Source: Variovorax paradoxus
GTDB lineage: Bacteria > Pseudomonadota > Gammaproteobacteria > Burkholderiales > Burkholderiaceae_C
Length of the DNA: 57,855 nucleotides
Assembly (NCBI RefSeq): GCF_018614915.1
Contig: NZ_JAGGNU010000015.1
Coordinates: forward strand, 1-57,855
Direction: 5' to 3'
Made by a program: the position numbers and the translations under genes. Under the pieces are notes generated by a model. That model was given only the letters and a program-made list of their open reading frames with translations. It made no database searches and was not told the origin of the DNA. Every line of letters begins with the position of its first letter. Within the stretch, counting starts at the first letter, position 1. Below, piece after piece: positions 1 to 8,338 of the stretch.

Positions 1-218
1 AATGGTGAAAAGTTCGGGCTAGTTTGCCCAAGGGACCTGCCTGGCAGCGACCTCCTGAAAGAGTGGGACCTGAAGCAGCAATTTGGCCGGCGCAGCACGC
101 TTTGTCGAAATTCGACCACACCACCACCAGGGAAGAACGCAAGCCGCACGCACAGCGGGCGTTCGCGCGGCCCAATCGGCAGATGCAGGCGGCATCGCGC
201 AAGCCGTTCAATTGCCAG

Positions 219-231
219 GAGAATTGTTCTC
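219..231. promoter_or_regulatory. Palindrome upstream of the XRE gene (candidate operator)
   Basis: The sequence GAGAA-TTG-TTCTC is a perfect 5-bp dyad. It lies about 35 bases upstream of the XRE-family start, in a locally A/T-rich stretch that also contains TATTAT and TATAAT hexamers. HTH_XRE regulators of this kind commonly autoregulate, so this is a plausible self-operator. Binding is inferred only from position and symmetry. Confidence 0.4.
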
Positions 232-263
232 TATTATAGACAATCCCTTAGCTTTTGCCTATA

Positions 264-878
264 ATGCCATACATGCCAGCGCATTCGACTCTCGAAAACC
301 CGCTCGAGCGACAGCTCTTGCTGCAGCTCGGAGAGCGCTTGCGCGCCGCCCGCTTGCGTCGCGGAATCACCTCCGTCGAACTGGCCAAACGCGTGTGCAT
401 CTCCCGCTCGACGCTGCACGCCGTGGAAACGGGGGCGGCCTCCGCGACGATGGGAACCTATTTGAAGGTGCTCGTGGCGCTCGGCCTCGGCGCGGACCTC
501 GCCCTAGTGGGTTCTGGCGCGGCCAACAAACAACCCGTCCCCTCCTCCTCGGATCGGCACGTCCCGCAAGACAGGCAGAGCTGGCTATTGCACGAGGTGG
601 CAGTGAACCTGGTGCGGCAAGACCCATCGCTCGTAGCAAAGGCGCAGGCAACCCTTTCGCGCTGGATGGCAACCGGAGATCCACACACACTGCAGCTTTG
701 GCAAAAATGGCGCGCCATCCTCGAGCAGCAACGCTGGAACGATGCCCTTGCGGACTCAGAGGAAGGTCGACAGTTGCGTCAGGCGTCTCCGCTCACCACG
801 CTGGTGCCGCAGCAGCAGCGCCTTGACATCATCAAGGCGGTCCGTGCGCACGGGGGGAGCGCGCTTGCGTCGGCGTGA
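264..878 (+). CDS. XRE-family HTH regulator (antitoxin-like partner of a nucleotidyltransferase)
   Basis: A protein of about 204 residues with an N-terminal HTH_XRE domain at roughly residues 20-80. It reads LGERLRAARLRRGITSVELA, then a recognition-helix region (CISRSTLHAVETG) and a TMGTYLKVLVALGLG segment, the usual pattern of a Cro/C1-type DNA-binding domain. The C-terminal half is not a recognised domain. ATG 264 is chosen over TTG 255; ATG 273 is also possible. No strong ribosome binding site is visible. The gene overlaps the start of a broken DUF6036-type nucleotidyltransferase gene. XRE regulator plus nucleotidyltransferase is a recurring toxin-antitoxin-like or abortive-infection-like pairing, so this may be the surviving antitoxin or repressor. 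A palindrome at 219-231 may be its operator. The family call is firm; the functional role is inference. Confidence 0.75.
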   Translation: MPYMPAHSTLENPLERQLLLQLGERLRAARLRRGITSVELAKRVCISRSTLHAVETGAASATMGTYLKVLVALGLGADLALVGSGAANKQPVPSSSDRHVPQDRQSWLLHEVAVNLVRQDPSLVAKAQATLSRWMATGDPHTLQLWQKWRAILEQQRWNDALADSEEGRQLRQASPLTTLVPQQQRLDIIKAVRAHGGSALASA

Positions 879-1263
879 CCTGGAGCACCTGATTCGTGCT
901 GCCGCCGATGTGACGAACGAATATGAGTCCGTCATCATCGGCAGCCAATCCATCCTTGGAGCAGTCCCAATCCGCCGGAAGCCTCCACCATGTCGGCGGA
1001 GGCGGATGTATTTGCAATGAATGCGGAGAACCTCTCCGATCTCATCGATGGTGCTCTTGGCGAAGGCTCGCAGTTCCACGACACGTACGGATACTACGCG
1101 CAGGGGGTGGACTCGCATACCGCTGTTCTGCCCGCGGGATGGCGTGACCGTCTCGTACGCGGCGCTTGAGCGCGTGTTCGAACTGCCGCTGGACGAGGCG
1201 AAACGCGCAAAGGTCATCGCGCGCATTCATCGCCTCGCTGCTGATGCGCAGCACCCGAGGTGA
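865..1263 (+). pseudogene. Broken DUF6036-type nucleotidyltransferase
   Basis: Three reading frames in succession carry pieces of one protein. The first is about 865-975 with RRDLEHLIRAAADV and then VIIGSQSILG, the nucleotidyltransferase-like start. The second is about 990-1167 with VLPAGWRDRLV. The third is about 1145-1263 with LPLDEAKRAKVIARIHRL, the C-terminal helix. The typical intervening part (Lys/Asp-rich catalytic core and the DLxxxKLxA-like segment) is short or missing, so a deletion accompanies the frameshifts. It follows the XRE gene immediately with an overlapping start, as in the intact two-gene modules. The product should be inactive. The family assignment rests on recalled motif similarity. 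Confidence 0.6.
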
Positions 1264-1643
1264 CAACCTCGGCCGCGGCGCCGAATCCCGTCAGGGCGGC
1301 GCGCAACTTCAGCAGTCTCGACCCATCACAACGCCGAGGCGCCCCGCTCCCCCCGTCATCATTGTCAGCGGCGCCTGGAGCCTTGCTGCCACAATGCCGC
1401 GTGGTCGTTGCCCCGCTCAATGAGCCTTGAGCGCAACTCGCCTCTGTGACCAATTCGGTTGCCGTTGGCGGCTGGATCGTTAGGCGCAACTCCGCACCGC
1501 ATGCCTGCCACGCTGGCAACGAACGAAGACCGAAGCAGTCCTTCGCAAATGCCCGCTCCTGCCCTTGTCGCAAGCCGCCGAGTGGTTTGCATTGGCACAC
1601 GCGAAAGCGGCAAGCAAGGTGCTCCTGAAGCCGGAGCAACACT
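1264..1643. other. Gene-poor stretch, nothing recognised
   Basis: About 380 bases between two pseudogenes. Short open frames exist on both strands, but none has a convincing start signal or a recognisable family, and their Arg/Ser-rich composition looks like frame shadowing of high-GC DNA. Confidence 0.5.
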
Positions 1644-2254
1644 ATGAATGAAGACACGACCGCTGCGGGTGCTGTGCTGGCGCTCTGGAATGACGTCACG
1701 CCCGAGGTGGATGCCGAGTACAACGCGTGGCACGCGAACGAGCACGTGCCCGAGCGGTTGACCGTCCCGGGCATGCTGCGGGGTCGGCGCTATCGATGCT
1801 CGGTCGATGGCCGCTGCACCGCGCTACCTCACGATCTACGGCATGCGGGATGTACGGGTCATCGAGAGCGAGGCCTATCGCCTGCTGCTGAGCCGGCCGA
1901 CACCCATGAGCGCGCGCATGCGTCCTCATCTTTGCAACCTGTCGCGTTGGGTGTGCGACGTTCGCGAATCGCAAGCGTTCGGTGCGTCCCCCAACCTGGC
2001 CGTTTGGACCTTCGAGGCGGAAGACGTGGCGCGCTTGCGCGCTGCAGAACACGCATCCAGCAGCAGTGGGTTGCTGCTCGCCCGAAGAGCTCGATACGGC
2101 GCTTCTGCCTTGGCTCGGGAGCGGCAAGGCGCACGCGATCGGAGGAAGCTGGCTCCTGGCCCTGGGATTGCCCGATGAAGCGATGGCAGCGTCGGTGTTG
2201 GACCCCAGCGCGATGCTATACAGCGCCCTTCGATCGCCACAAGCGGCGCTATGA
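1644..2254 (+). pseudogene. Frameshifted EthD/DUF4286-like small oxidoreductase-fold protein
   Basis: It starts with ATG 1644 and reads LALWNDVTPEVDAEYNAWH, then NEHVPERLTVPGMLRGRRY, a typical opening of dimeric alpha/beta-barrel proteins of the EthD/DUF4286 type. The frame then breaks near 1795. The continuation is in another frame (PRYLTIYGMRDVRVIESEAY, then MRPHLCNLSRWVCDV, then PNLAVWTFEAED), and a third frame carries the C-terminal part to about 2254. At least two frameshifts are needed, so the gene is inactive. It faces a LysR remnant on the opposite strand, which may once have controlled it. Confidence 0.6.
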
Positions 2255-2990
2255 AAAGCTTGCCAACTCGCTGGTCACCAGCTCGAGAAATGTTTGCCCG
2301 AGCTGAGAGGGTGGCCGGTTGACGTTGGTCACGCTGTAGATCGCGAACCGCGGTGCGTCCGGGATCTTGATCAGCGCAAGATTCTCCGAACGATGAGCCC
2401 GTGCAGACAGATCGTCGACGAACGCAACGCCCGCGCCGCTGGCGGCCATGGCGCAGGCGGCGTAACCCGAGCGCACTTCCACCGCCACTTGTCGTGCGAT
2501 GCCGAACTTCTCGAGCCAGGCATCGATGATCTGGCTCTGCGGTGCTTCAGGGCTGTAGATGATCAGGCGCTGCCGCAACGCCGATGCCAGATCGAATTTT
2601 CTCGCCAGCAACGCGTGGCTTTTTTGGCACGACGCACTGCAACGTCCACCGCCCGATCTCACGCACGTCGAGCACCGGGTGGTCCAGTGGGGCGCTTGAA
2701 ATCGCGACGTCCGCCTCTTCAGTGACCAGCGACTGAACGATCTCGCGGCGGCAAGGATTCGAAGAACACTTTCAAAATGGGAGAAGCGTTGCAACAGCTT
2801 GGCGGTGGCGCCTGGCACGAGTTGCAGGGCCGTATTGGCGCTCAAGAGTACTCTCAGCGTGGCGTGGTCGCCAAAGCGCAGGTGGGTCGCCACGTTCTGC
2901 ACATGCTGAACGCCGCGATACACCTTCTCGACTTCCGCTTGCAGGGTGTGCGCCTCCGGCGTCGCCCGAACTGCGTCGTGCCGCGGCCGA
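2249..2990 (-). pseudogene. LysR-type regulator remnant lacking its HTH
   Basis: The reverse strand carries a LysR effector-binding region. Near 2990 it reads RATPEAHTLQAEVEKVYRGV (the linker helix after the HTH), then LRVLLSANTALQLVPGA, then after a frameshift the segment IIYSPEAPQSQIIDAWLEKF. It ends with SGAGVAFVDDLSA, all standard LysR_substrate motifs. The frame is disturbed between about 2590 and 2760. No winged HTH remains: upstream sequence runs directly into another gene fragment. It is therefore a 5'-truncated, frameshifted relic. Confidence 0.7.
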
Positions 2991-3059
2991 AGTCATCCAG
3001 CGCCGAGACCTCTCGTAGCTGATTCGAGGCACCCGGGCTGCATCGCTACTGACCTGGCC

Positions 3060-3233
3060 GAGACGGAAGGCCTGGTTGGCACCTTCAGGCGCTTCGCCGC
3101 CCCACGCATGCAGAAGCCGAACGCCCGCGCCCGCTTCGGCTGAAGCGCCTTCCCGGGCGGCCTCGAGCATCTGATGCGTGCCACTGGTCATCGAGTGGTA
3201 GACGATCAGCAGGGTCTTGGCCGTAGTGCGCAT
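3060..3233 (-). pseudogene. N-terminal fragment of a flavodoxin-family (FMN reductase-like) protein
   Basis: It begins at ATG 3233 with TAKTLLIVYHSMTSGTHQML, a flavodoxin-like first strand and phosphate-binding loop, followed by a helix and VRLLHA. Homology then ends and the frame runs into the LysR remnant, so only about 45 residues of a protein normally near 160-200 residues survive. The abrupt junction with the LysR fragment suggests a deletion. Confidence 0.5.
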
Positions 3234-3239
3234 TGGACG

Positions 3240-4040
3240 CTCAGCGCCCATTCACTTGGGGCCACGTGGGCGATTGGGGCTGCGAGGTGCGGTGTCGCTC
3301 GGACCCCTGCGTCGTCGGCTGGCCAATGCCTCGGCGAGCAAGCGCCTGGTGCCCCATGCGCGATCTTCTCCTCATCGACTGGCCGCAGCAGCGCTTCGGC
3401 CTGCTGTTTGATGACTGCGCATTCGGTGCGCGCCCGGGCCAGTTCGACGCCTTGTGCCGCCAGCTGCTCTCGCAATCCACGCTCGGTTTGGCGACCAGTC
3501 TCGCGCACCTGCTGCAGCTTCTCGGGCTCCGCCTACAGTCGCTTCGCGGCCGCCTCCCCGCTCCGCATGCGCCGCTGCTGCTCCTGGACAAGTTCGGCTT
3601 CCACCGCCTTGGCGGCCTGTCGCGCCCGGTCCACCTCGGCCAGCATCGTTTTTCCTGGCCGGCATGCCGCTCCTCAGCTTGCCGCAAATCCAGGTCTCGC
3701 GCCGCATGGCATCCGCGTGTTCGCGCCGCATCCGCTCCTGGCCTTCCGCCGCCTGACAGAGCAGGGAGGTCATCCGCTTGATCTCATCCTCGAGGCCGAC
3801 GAGTACCCGATGCGCCTCGATCGCATGCTTCTTGAACTGCCGCTCCAGCGTCTCCCGCGCCTGCTGCGAGGAGGCGGCGCGGCATCCAGACCCGCCCGCG
3901 CCTGCGCAAAGGCATCCTCGCGCTGCGCCAGCACGGCCTGCGCCTCGGCCAGCGCATCCTCGCGCGCTTGCAGTCCGCCCGCGCAGACTCCAAATCACCG
4001 CACTGGATTTTCCTCCGCCTCGCGTGGCGCCGTCTCCCAA
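3240..4040 (-). pseudogene. Decayed coiled-coil protein (KfrA-like)
   Basis: Fragments in all three reverse frames form a long Ala/Glu/Arg/Gln-rich coiled coil. They include ALAEAQAVLAQREDAFAQA around 3900-3960, then LERQFKKHAIEAHRVLVGLE, then QAEERHAGQEK, and REQLAAQGVELARARTE nearer 3430. This composition and heptad pattern resemble KfrA-type plasmid or integrative-element DNA-binding proteins. The N-terminal DNA-binding domain was not found, so the name is tentative. Several frameshifts make it non-functional. Confidence 0.5.
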
Positions 4041-4143
4041 AGCATTCTTGCCGCATTGCGCACCACCCCCCGGCATCCGCATCGTTGCCGGCGGACCGCT
4101 TACATGTCTTGCATGGCATACGCCACCAACTAGATACACAAAA

Positions 4144-4180
4144 TGTGAATTTGTCACATATTAGTGCCTTAGTACTAAGG
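4144..4180. promoter_or_regulatory. Two dyads upstream of the JmjC/cupin-like gene
   Basis: Two symmetric elements sit in an A/T-rich island. TGTGA-ATTTG-TCACA (4144-4158) has perfect 5-bp arms around a 5-bp centre and is CRP-like, but with one base less spacing than the classical site. CCTTAGTACTAAGG (4167-4180) is a perfect 14-bp palindrome. They lie 85-120 bases before the start at 4265 and are candidate operators. No matching regulator is encoded next to them. Confidence 0.45.
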
Positions 4181-4264
4181 TGAACCCTCGTGCCAGTGCG
4201 TAGGTAAAAGCATTTACTTACACCAAGTATCCAGATTTCATAAACCGGATCAGAGGAGAGCGCC

Positions 4265-5239
4265 ATGGGGGACGTTTGCATCACTGCCGAGCCGCTGCCG
4301 GCGATTTACCGCATATGGACGGAGACAGCGGGTCCGGCGGGCTTCTCGACGCAACGCATTACTCCGTTGCGCCATAACTTCCACCAGCATCCCCTGTTCC
4401 AGATTCCCGAACTGGTGAAGCTCGGCAAGGAGCTGGCGCCCTTCAACCAGTGCCGCTTCATGAGGCCGGGCGTCACGCAGGCCTCGGTCATCGCGCATGA
4501 CAGCCGGCATCCGGAAGGGCGCAGCATCGACGAGTTCTTCGAGCGCCTGGAAGAGCCGGGCTCCTCGGTCGCCCTCTACAACGTCGAGGTCATTCCGCGC
4601 TACCAGGCGCTGCTCAAGTCCGTCGTCGAGACCATGCGTGGAGGTGTCGAGCGCGAGCAACCCGACATCTTCATGGTCAACGGCTTCGTCTTCATCTCGT
4701 CGCCGCCCTCAGTGACGCCCTTCCACATCGATCGCGAGAACAACTTCTGGCTGCAGCTGCACGGCCGCAAGATCATGAACGTATGGGACCACCGGGATCG
4801 AAGCGTCGTGCCCGCAGAGGCGGTGGAGGATTTCATCGTCACGCATTCGCTCAGAAAGGTTCGGTTTCAGGAAGAGTTCCGAGCCCGCAGCCACGAGTTT
4901 CATGTGCGTCCAGGCGACGGCGTGTATTTCCCGAGCACCTCGCCGCACATGACGCGCTCCGATCCGGACTGGACCTCTCCCGGCGATCGCATCTCGGTCT
5001 CGATCGGCGTGACCTTCTACACCTCGGTCACCCGCGAGTTGGCGCGTGTCCACCAGGTCAACCGGATCATGCGCCGATGCGGCTGGTCGCCCGCCTACCC
5101 CGGCGGATCGCCGGCCGTGGATGCGTTCAAGGCTTCCATTGGCGGGCCGGTCGGCGCAACGCGCTCGAAGCTCGTCGCCATGACTTCGTCAGCGCGGCGG
5201 TTCAAGATAGCAACTACGCCGCCGCCGGGGTCCTACTAA
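4265..5239 (+). CDS. JmjC/cupin-like fold protein (Fe/2-oxoglutarate oxygenase-like)
   Basis: An intact 324-residue protein preceded by a good ribosome binding site (AGAGGAGAG, 6 bases before ATG). The core reads TPFHIDRENNFWLQLHGRK followed by MNVWDHRD. This is the HxD-containing strand pair and basic residue of JmjC or cupin_8-type Fe(II)/2-oxoglutarate oxygenases. A later VRPGDGVYFPSTSPHMTRS supplies the distal histidine typical of the second half of the double-stranded beta helix. Related Burkholderiales proteins are annotated as cupin-like or transcription-factor proteins; the substrate (protein, peptide or small molecule) is unknown. It stands alone among pseudogenes, with two palindromes upstream. 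The fold call is good; the oxygenase activity is inferred from the metal-ligand pattern. Confidence 0.75.
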   Translation: MGDVCITAEPLPAIYRIWTETAGPAGFSTQRITPLRHNFHQHPLFQIPELVKLGKELAPFNQCRFMRPGVTQASVIAHDSRHPEGRSIDEFFERLEEPGSSVALYNVEVIPRYQALLKSVVETMRGGVEREQPDIFMVNGFVFISSPPSVTPFHIDRENNFWLQLHGRKIMNVWDHRDRSVVPAEAVEDFIVTHSLRKVRFQEEFRARSHEFHVRPGDGVYFPSTSPHMTRSDPDWTSPGDRISVSIGVTFYTSVTRELARVHQVNRIMRRCGWSPAYPGGSPAVDAFKASIGGPVGATRSKLVAMTSSARRFKIATTPPPGSY

Positions 5240-5983
5240 ATCAAATTCGGCATCGGACATGAAGCGCCAGATTCGCAGGACCTGCGCACACGGCTTAACG
5301 AACGGAACAGCAACGACGCGGTTCGGGAATCGAGCCTGCATGGGCACGGTCAAAGTGTGCTCTCCTGGTGGGGCGCATCGATGCGCATCGGAACGAACGC
5401 CGGCGCCGCTCAACAACATCGCCGTTGGGCGACGAGGTCTTCTAGCCGCTTCACGCCTCAGGCCGATTGGCCGATCTGGTCGGCATCGACGGAGTACGGT
5501 TTCTGAGCTTCGGCTGCGAACAGCGGTGCACCCGCGGTTGCCGGCAAGGTCGCCAGGCAAAGACCTGCAAGCGCTAGGCGCGTTTCACGTTGTCTGAGCA
5601 CCACGACAATGTCATGCCCAGATGGCTGTCACTACTTGCTGCCGGTCGCCTGGAACCATGATGGGAAAAGGCCCCCGAGCCTGCCCAGGGCCTTTCCGAT
5701 ACGGCATCTTGCTTACTCAGTTTGGACAGAGCCCGCGATGCTGAAGAAGTTTCTGGAGAAGGTGCCCGTTGGCACAATCGAGACGCCGTTGGTCAAATCA
5801 GTGAGCAGCACGTCTGTGTATCTGACGCATGCAATGATGAGATCTTGACCAGATGGGCACCCAAAGGTGCCCTCGTCCGGAGGGCCTGCAGACTCCCCTT
5901 GACTCGGCCGTTTTTGGTGGCTGAGTTACAAATCCGCCTGATACCTTCGGTTTCTTTTCGCTTTGTGGCCACACGCCCTCGAT
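5240..5983. other. Intergenic debris with hairpins
   Basis: No intact gene is seen. On the reverse strand about 5476-5600, a frame reads LALAGLCLATLPATAGAPLF and then AAEAQKPYSVDADQ before stopping, which looks like the signal peptide and first residues of a lost secreted protein. A terminator-like hairpin lies at 5667-5695. A second compact hairpin, GGGCACC-CAAA-GGTGCCC, lies at 5855-5872 without a T tract. Confidence 0.45.
5667..5695 (-). terminator. Rho-independent-like terminator (reverse strand)
   Basis: AAAGGCCC and GGGCCTTT form a perfect 8-bp stem around a 13-base loop. Read on the reverse strand the stem is followed by a T-rich end (CCTTTTCCC), so it would stop transcription coming from higher coordinates. 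The gene it once served appears lost. Confidence 0.5.
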
Positions 5984-6384
5984 TCGGATGCGCTGCTGGA
6001 CCCTCGAGGATCTGGTCAGCGAGGAGCGCCGTGACGCACTTGGCCCCCGAGCCGCATGGCTGGATCACCTATACGCCCGACGGTCGCGTGGTGCTTGTGA
6101 TGGCGCGCGAGCGCGTGCACCCAGCCGCCCTGGGTGCCCACCGAGTCCGAGAAGGGTTGCGCTCTACGACTCGATGGCAGCCTATGCGGCAGCTTCGAGT
6201 TCGACCGCACCAAGGTGATCCATCACATCGACACGTGCTGGAACGCGAGGCCTCGCGCGACACAAGCCAGGTTCGCTACTGCGAGATTCAAAGGGAGGAA
6301 CTCAACTACGTGTCGGAACCTGCGCGCAGTCTGATATCAGGCAGCGACTGCATGCACACGGTGGTGTACGACCGGCATGCATAG
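5984..6384 (+). pseudogene. Frameshifted lipocalin-like domain protein
   Basis: Pieces of one lipocalin-like (PF13924-type) protein are spread over the three forward frames. RCWTLEDLV is the opening strand. APEPHGWITYTPDGRVVLVM is the conserved glycine-rich strand pair. FEFDRTKVIHHIDTCWN is in a second frame, ALYDSMAAYA in a third, and EELNYVSEPARS lies near the end before the stop at 6384. Intact relatives are about 140-150 residues. At least three frame changes show that the gene is dead. Confidence 0.6.
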
Positions 6385-6448
6385 CGTGGTCCGCGCTCAA
6401 CCGTAGATGGTGACGCCCCCGCTGCGAACGGAACGGTAGGATGCGGGC

Positions 6449-6943
6449 TTGAGCATGCTGCCACTCCGAAGGCAGAATTTGCCGGAGCGAGCCCGGTCAT
6501 GTGGAGAAATGAAGCGTGTCACGCGCGAGGGCGGCACGGTCGCGGTGGTCGTGAACAATTTTCGCTGCGGCTGGACGCCGTTCAGCTTCGTTTGGGACGC
6601 GGCGGCCGTCCTTGATGCGCATGGCGCGGCGATGGGCGACGAGATGGTTTCCAAGTCGCTTGGATGGCCCGGAGGGCTCGCGGACTTATTCAAGGCAGCG
6701 GAGCTCGCTGATATCGTCGAAGAGCAACTCTCTGTGCTGTTTGAGTACCGGCCATTTGAGGACTACTGGGCCACGTTCCTCACCGGACAAGGAAAGACGG
6801 GCAGCTACGTGACGCAGCTTGCCGAGTTAAAACGCGACGAGCTAGTCCATCATGTCCGCACAGCGTATCTCTGCGGCCTTCCCGACGGCCCCCGCGCCCT
6901 GACCACGTCATTTTGGGCTGTGCGCGGGGCGGTCCTACGCTAA
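6449..6943 (+). pseudogene. C-terminal remnant of a SAM-dependent methyltransferase
   Basis: From about 6508 the frame reads EMKRVTREGGTVAVVVNNF, the post-motif strand of class I methyltransferases (VLRPGG-like). It continues with WPGGLADLFKAAELADIVEE and a normal C-terminal half ending at 6943. The SAM-binding motif I (GxGxG) and the first half of the Rossmann fold are absent upstream, where unrelated sequence precedes. The remnant could only be expressed as a truncated protein. The substrate class cannot be told. Confidence 0.6.
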
Positions 6944-7023
6944 TGCTGAGGCTCTAGGGCGCTCGGAACCGGGCCCACACCGACCTTGATGACAACATGA
7001 CGCCAAACACCAAAACACCACCC

Positions 7024-7268
7024 TCACAGCATGTCGGTCGATCGGTCGATCAGCGGGAGGGTTGGAATACACGACCGGTTGGAACGGCATGCCAACACGG
7101 CGCACGAGCTCCTTTCCGAGATCGACTGCAACGCCTTTGAGCTCGCCTGTGTGTCCCTGAACGCTTAGATCGGCTCCGATCCCTCTCGAGACCGGACAGG
7201 TGTTGTAGCGACAACCACCCTCCCTGCGACCCGAAGCATTGATCTGAACCGCGCTGTCCGCTCCATTG
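7024..7268 (-). pseudogene. N-terminal remnant of an amino-acid-type ABC solute-binding protein
   Basis: The reverse strand reads TGELKGVAVDLGKELVRRVG and then MPFQPVVYSNP before a stop at 7024. This matches the first lobe of SBP_bac_3 proteins (xxGxLxGxxVDLxxxLxxRLG). The rest of the binding protein is missing, and the start is disturbed. It lies directly downstream of the COQ4-like gene on the same strand. The assignment is based on the short motif only. Confidence 0.45.
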
Positions 7269-7282
7269 AGAAGAGGCGTGAG

Positions 7283-7747
7283 TTAATTCATCCCGTGGAT
7301 GTGTGCCACCTTGATACCGAACTGTTCCCGAATCTCCTGTAGTGGAACATGAAGGTGCGGCTGATATTCCGACCAAGGCCAGCGTTTGCGCTGAGCAAGG
7401 CAGCGTGTGATGGTTCGCGCGACGATGACCACCGAGTGGGCGATGGACAGCAGTACGTCTGCAACGCGGAGTTGCTTGTAGATGTTCAGCGATTCATGCA
7501 GTCGATAGCCCTTCAGGACTGATAGGCCCGCCGTGGTGCCGAAGATGCTGGCGATCTTCACCGCTGCCTCGTCGTCCAACGACGTTCCGCAGCCAAAGAT
7601 GACGTGAACCGCATCATGGCAGCGAAAGAAATGCTCTGCTGCAGGAGACATGTTGCGCCCATGGATCAAGCCTGGATTGCCCAAAACGTACTCCTCGAGG
7701 CCTTGCGCGAGCGTTTGCCGAGAGTCCTGGTTCTGGAATTCGTGCAT
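7283..7747 (-). CDS. COQ4-like protein
   Basis: An intact 154-residue protein with the signature HDAVHVIFGCGTSLDDE. This fits the metal-binding HDxxHx(11)E motif of the COQ4 family exactly. COQ4 proteins act in ubiquinone biosynthesis in mitochondria and alphaproteobacteria, where they are thought to organise or decarboxylate ring intermediates. In betaproteobacteria, small homologues are found outside ubi operons and their role is unknown. Helical segments follow (VLKGYRLHESLNIYKQL, then LLSIAHSVVIVARTI), consistent with the all-helical fold. Neighbours are a dead solute-binding gene and a serine-hydrolase remnant, so context gives no function. The start chosen gives the normal family length. 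Confidence 0.7.
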   Translation of the reverse strand: MHEFQNQDSRQTLAQGLEEYVLGNPGLIHGRNMSPAAEHFFRCHDAVHVIFGCGTSLDDEAAVKIASIFGTTAGLSVLKGYRLHESLNIYKQLRVADVLLSIAHSVVIVARTITRCLAQRKRWPWSEYQPHLHVPLQEIREQFGIKVAHIHGMN

Positions 7748-7784
7748 GGCGCGCGCTCCGAGGTGCGGGCAATGGCAGAGCTGT

Positions 7785-7940
7785 CTATCTTCTTACAGCG
7801 CGAAGAACGATGTCGTAGATGACCAGGGCGGCATCCGCTTGGGCTCTCCTGCGGCTGCGCACGGCCTCTGACGTGACGACAACCACCAAGCGCGTGCTGG
7901 AGTTGACATAGATTCGCTGACCCGTTTTGTCGCGTCGGCG
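7785..7940 (-). pseudogene. C-terminal remnant of a beta-lactamase-family serine hydrolase
   Basis: The reverse strand reads TGQRIYVNSSTRLVVVVTSE followed by a helical tail ending at a stop at 7785. This resembles the last beta strand and C-terminal helix of class C beta-lactamase-like hydrolases, where the GxxIYVNPxTxxVVVxxS pattern is common. No SxxK or YxN motif is present upstream, so only about 50 C-terminal residues remain. The assignment is tentative. Confidence 0.4.
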
Positions 7941-8338
7941 TAGCGTAGGCGTGAACTTTTGACGCAGGAGCGACCGATCGGTCCAACCGGAGCCGGGCAT
8001 CCGCGGAACTTGCGGGCGACTCAGAGCCCAGCGGAAGCGGTCATTGGTAGGGCTCAATCGACGACTGTGAAAACACGGCAACCGAACGGCCGCACTTGAA
8101 AGTTGCGAAATCGCACTCTCGACCCCAGAGCCGAAACACGGCGCTTCCGAAACAGAACATTCGCGACTTCGTCGAGCGCGGTTTTTGCTTTGAAGGATGC
8201 ACTCGACGCTTCGTGTCCACATGATTCGGACGTCGAATCGTTCGCAACGGCCATGCGCCGCTGATCTGGCAGGCTCCCGTGCGAAGATGTGCCCTGACGC
8301 GGCTACCCACGCGGTGGTCTCGATCGAGGGACCCCTGC

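Noticed and set aside
1..254. A forward frame open from the window edge with a plausible opening (GEKFGLVCPRDLPGSDLLKE).
   Set aside because: After about 35 residues the translation becomes Arg/Ser-rich and no family is recognised. It could be the end of an upstream gene, but the sequence does not support it.
1460..1500. GTTAGGC-like sequence suggesting an integron attC site.
   Set aside because: Only a short half site is present. The inverse core and the imperfect palindrome expected for attC were not found.
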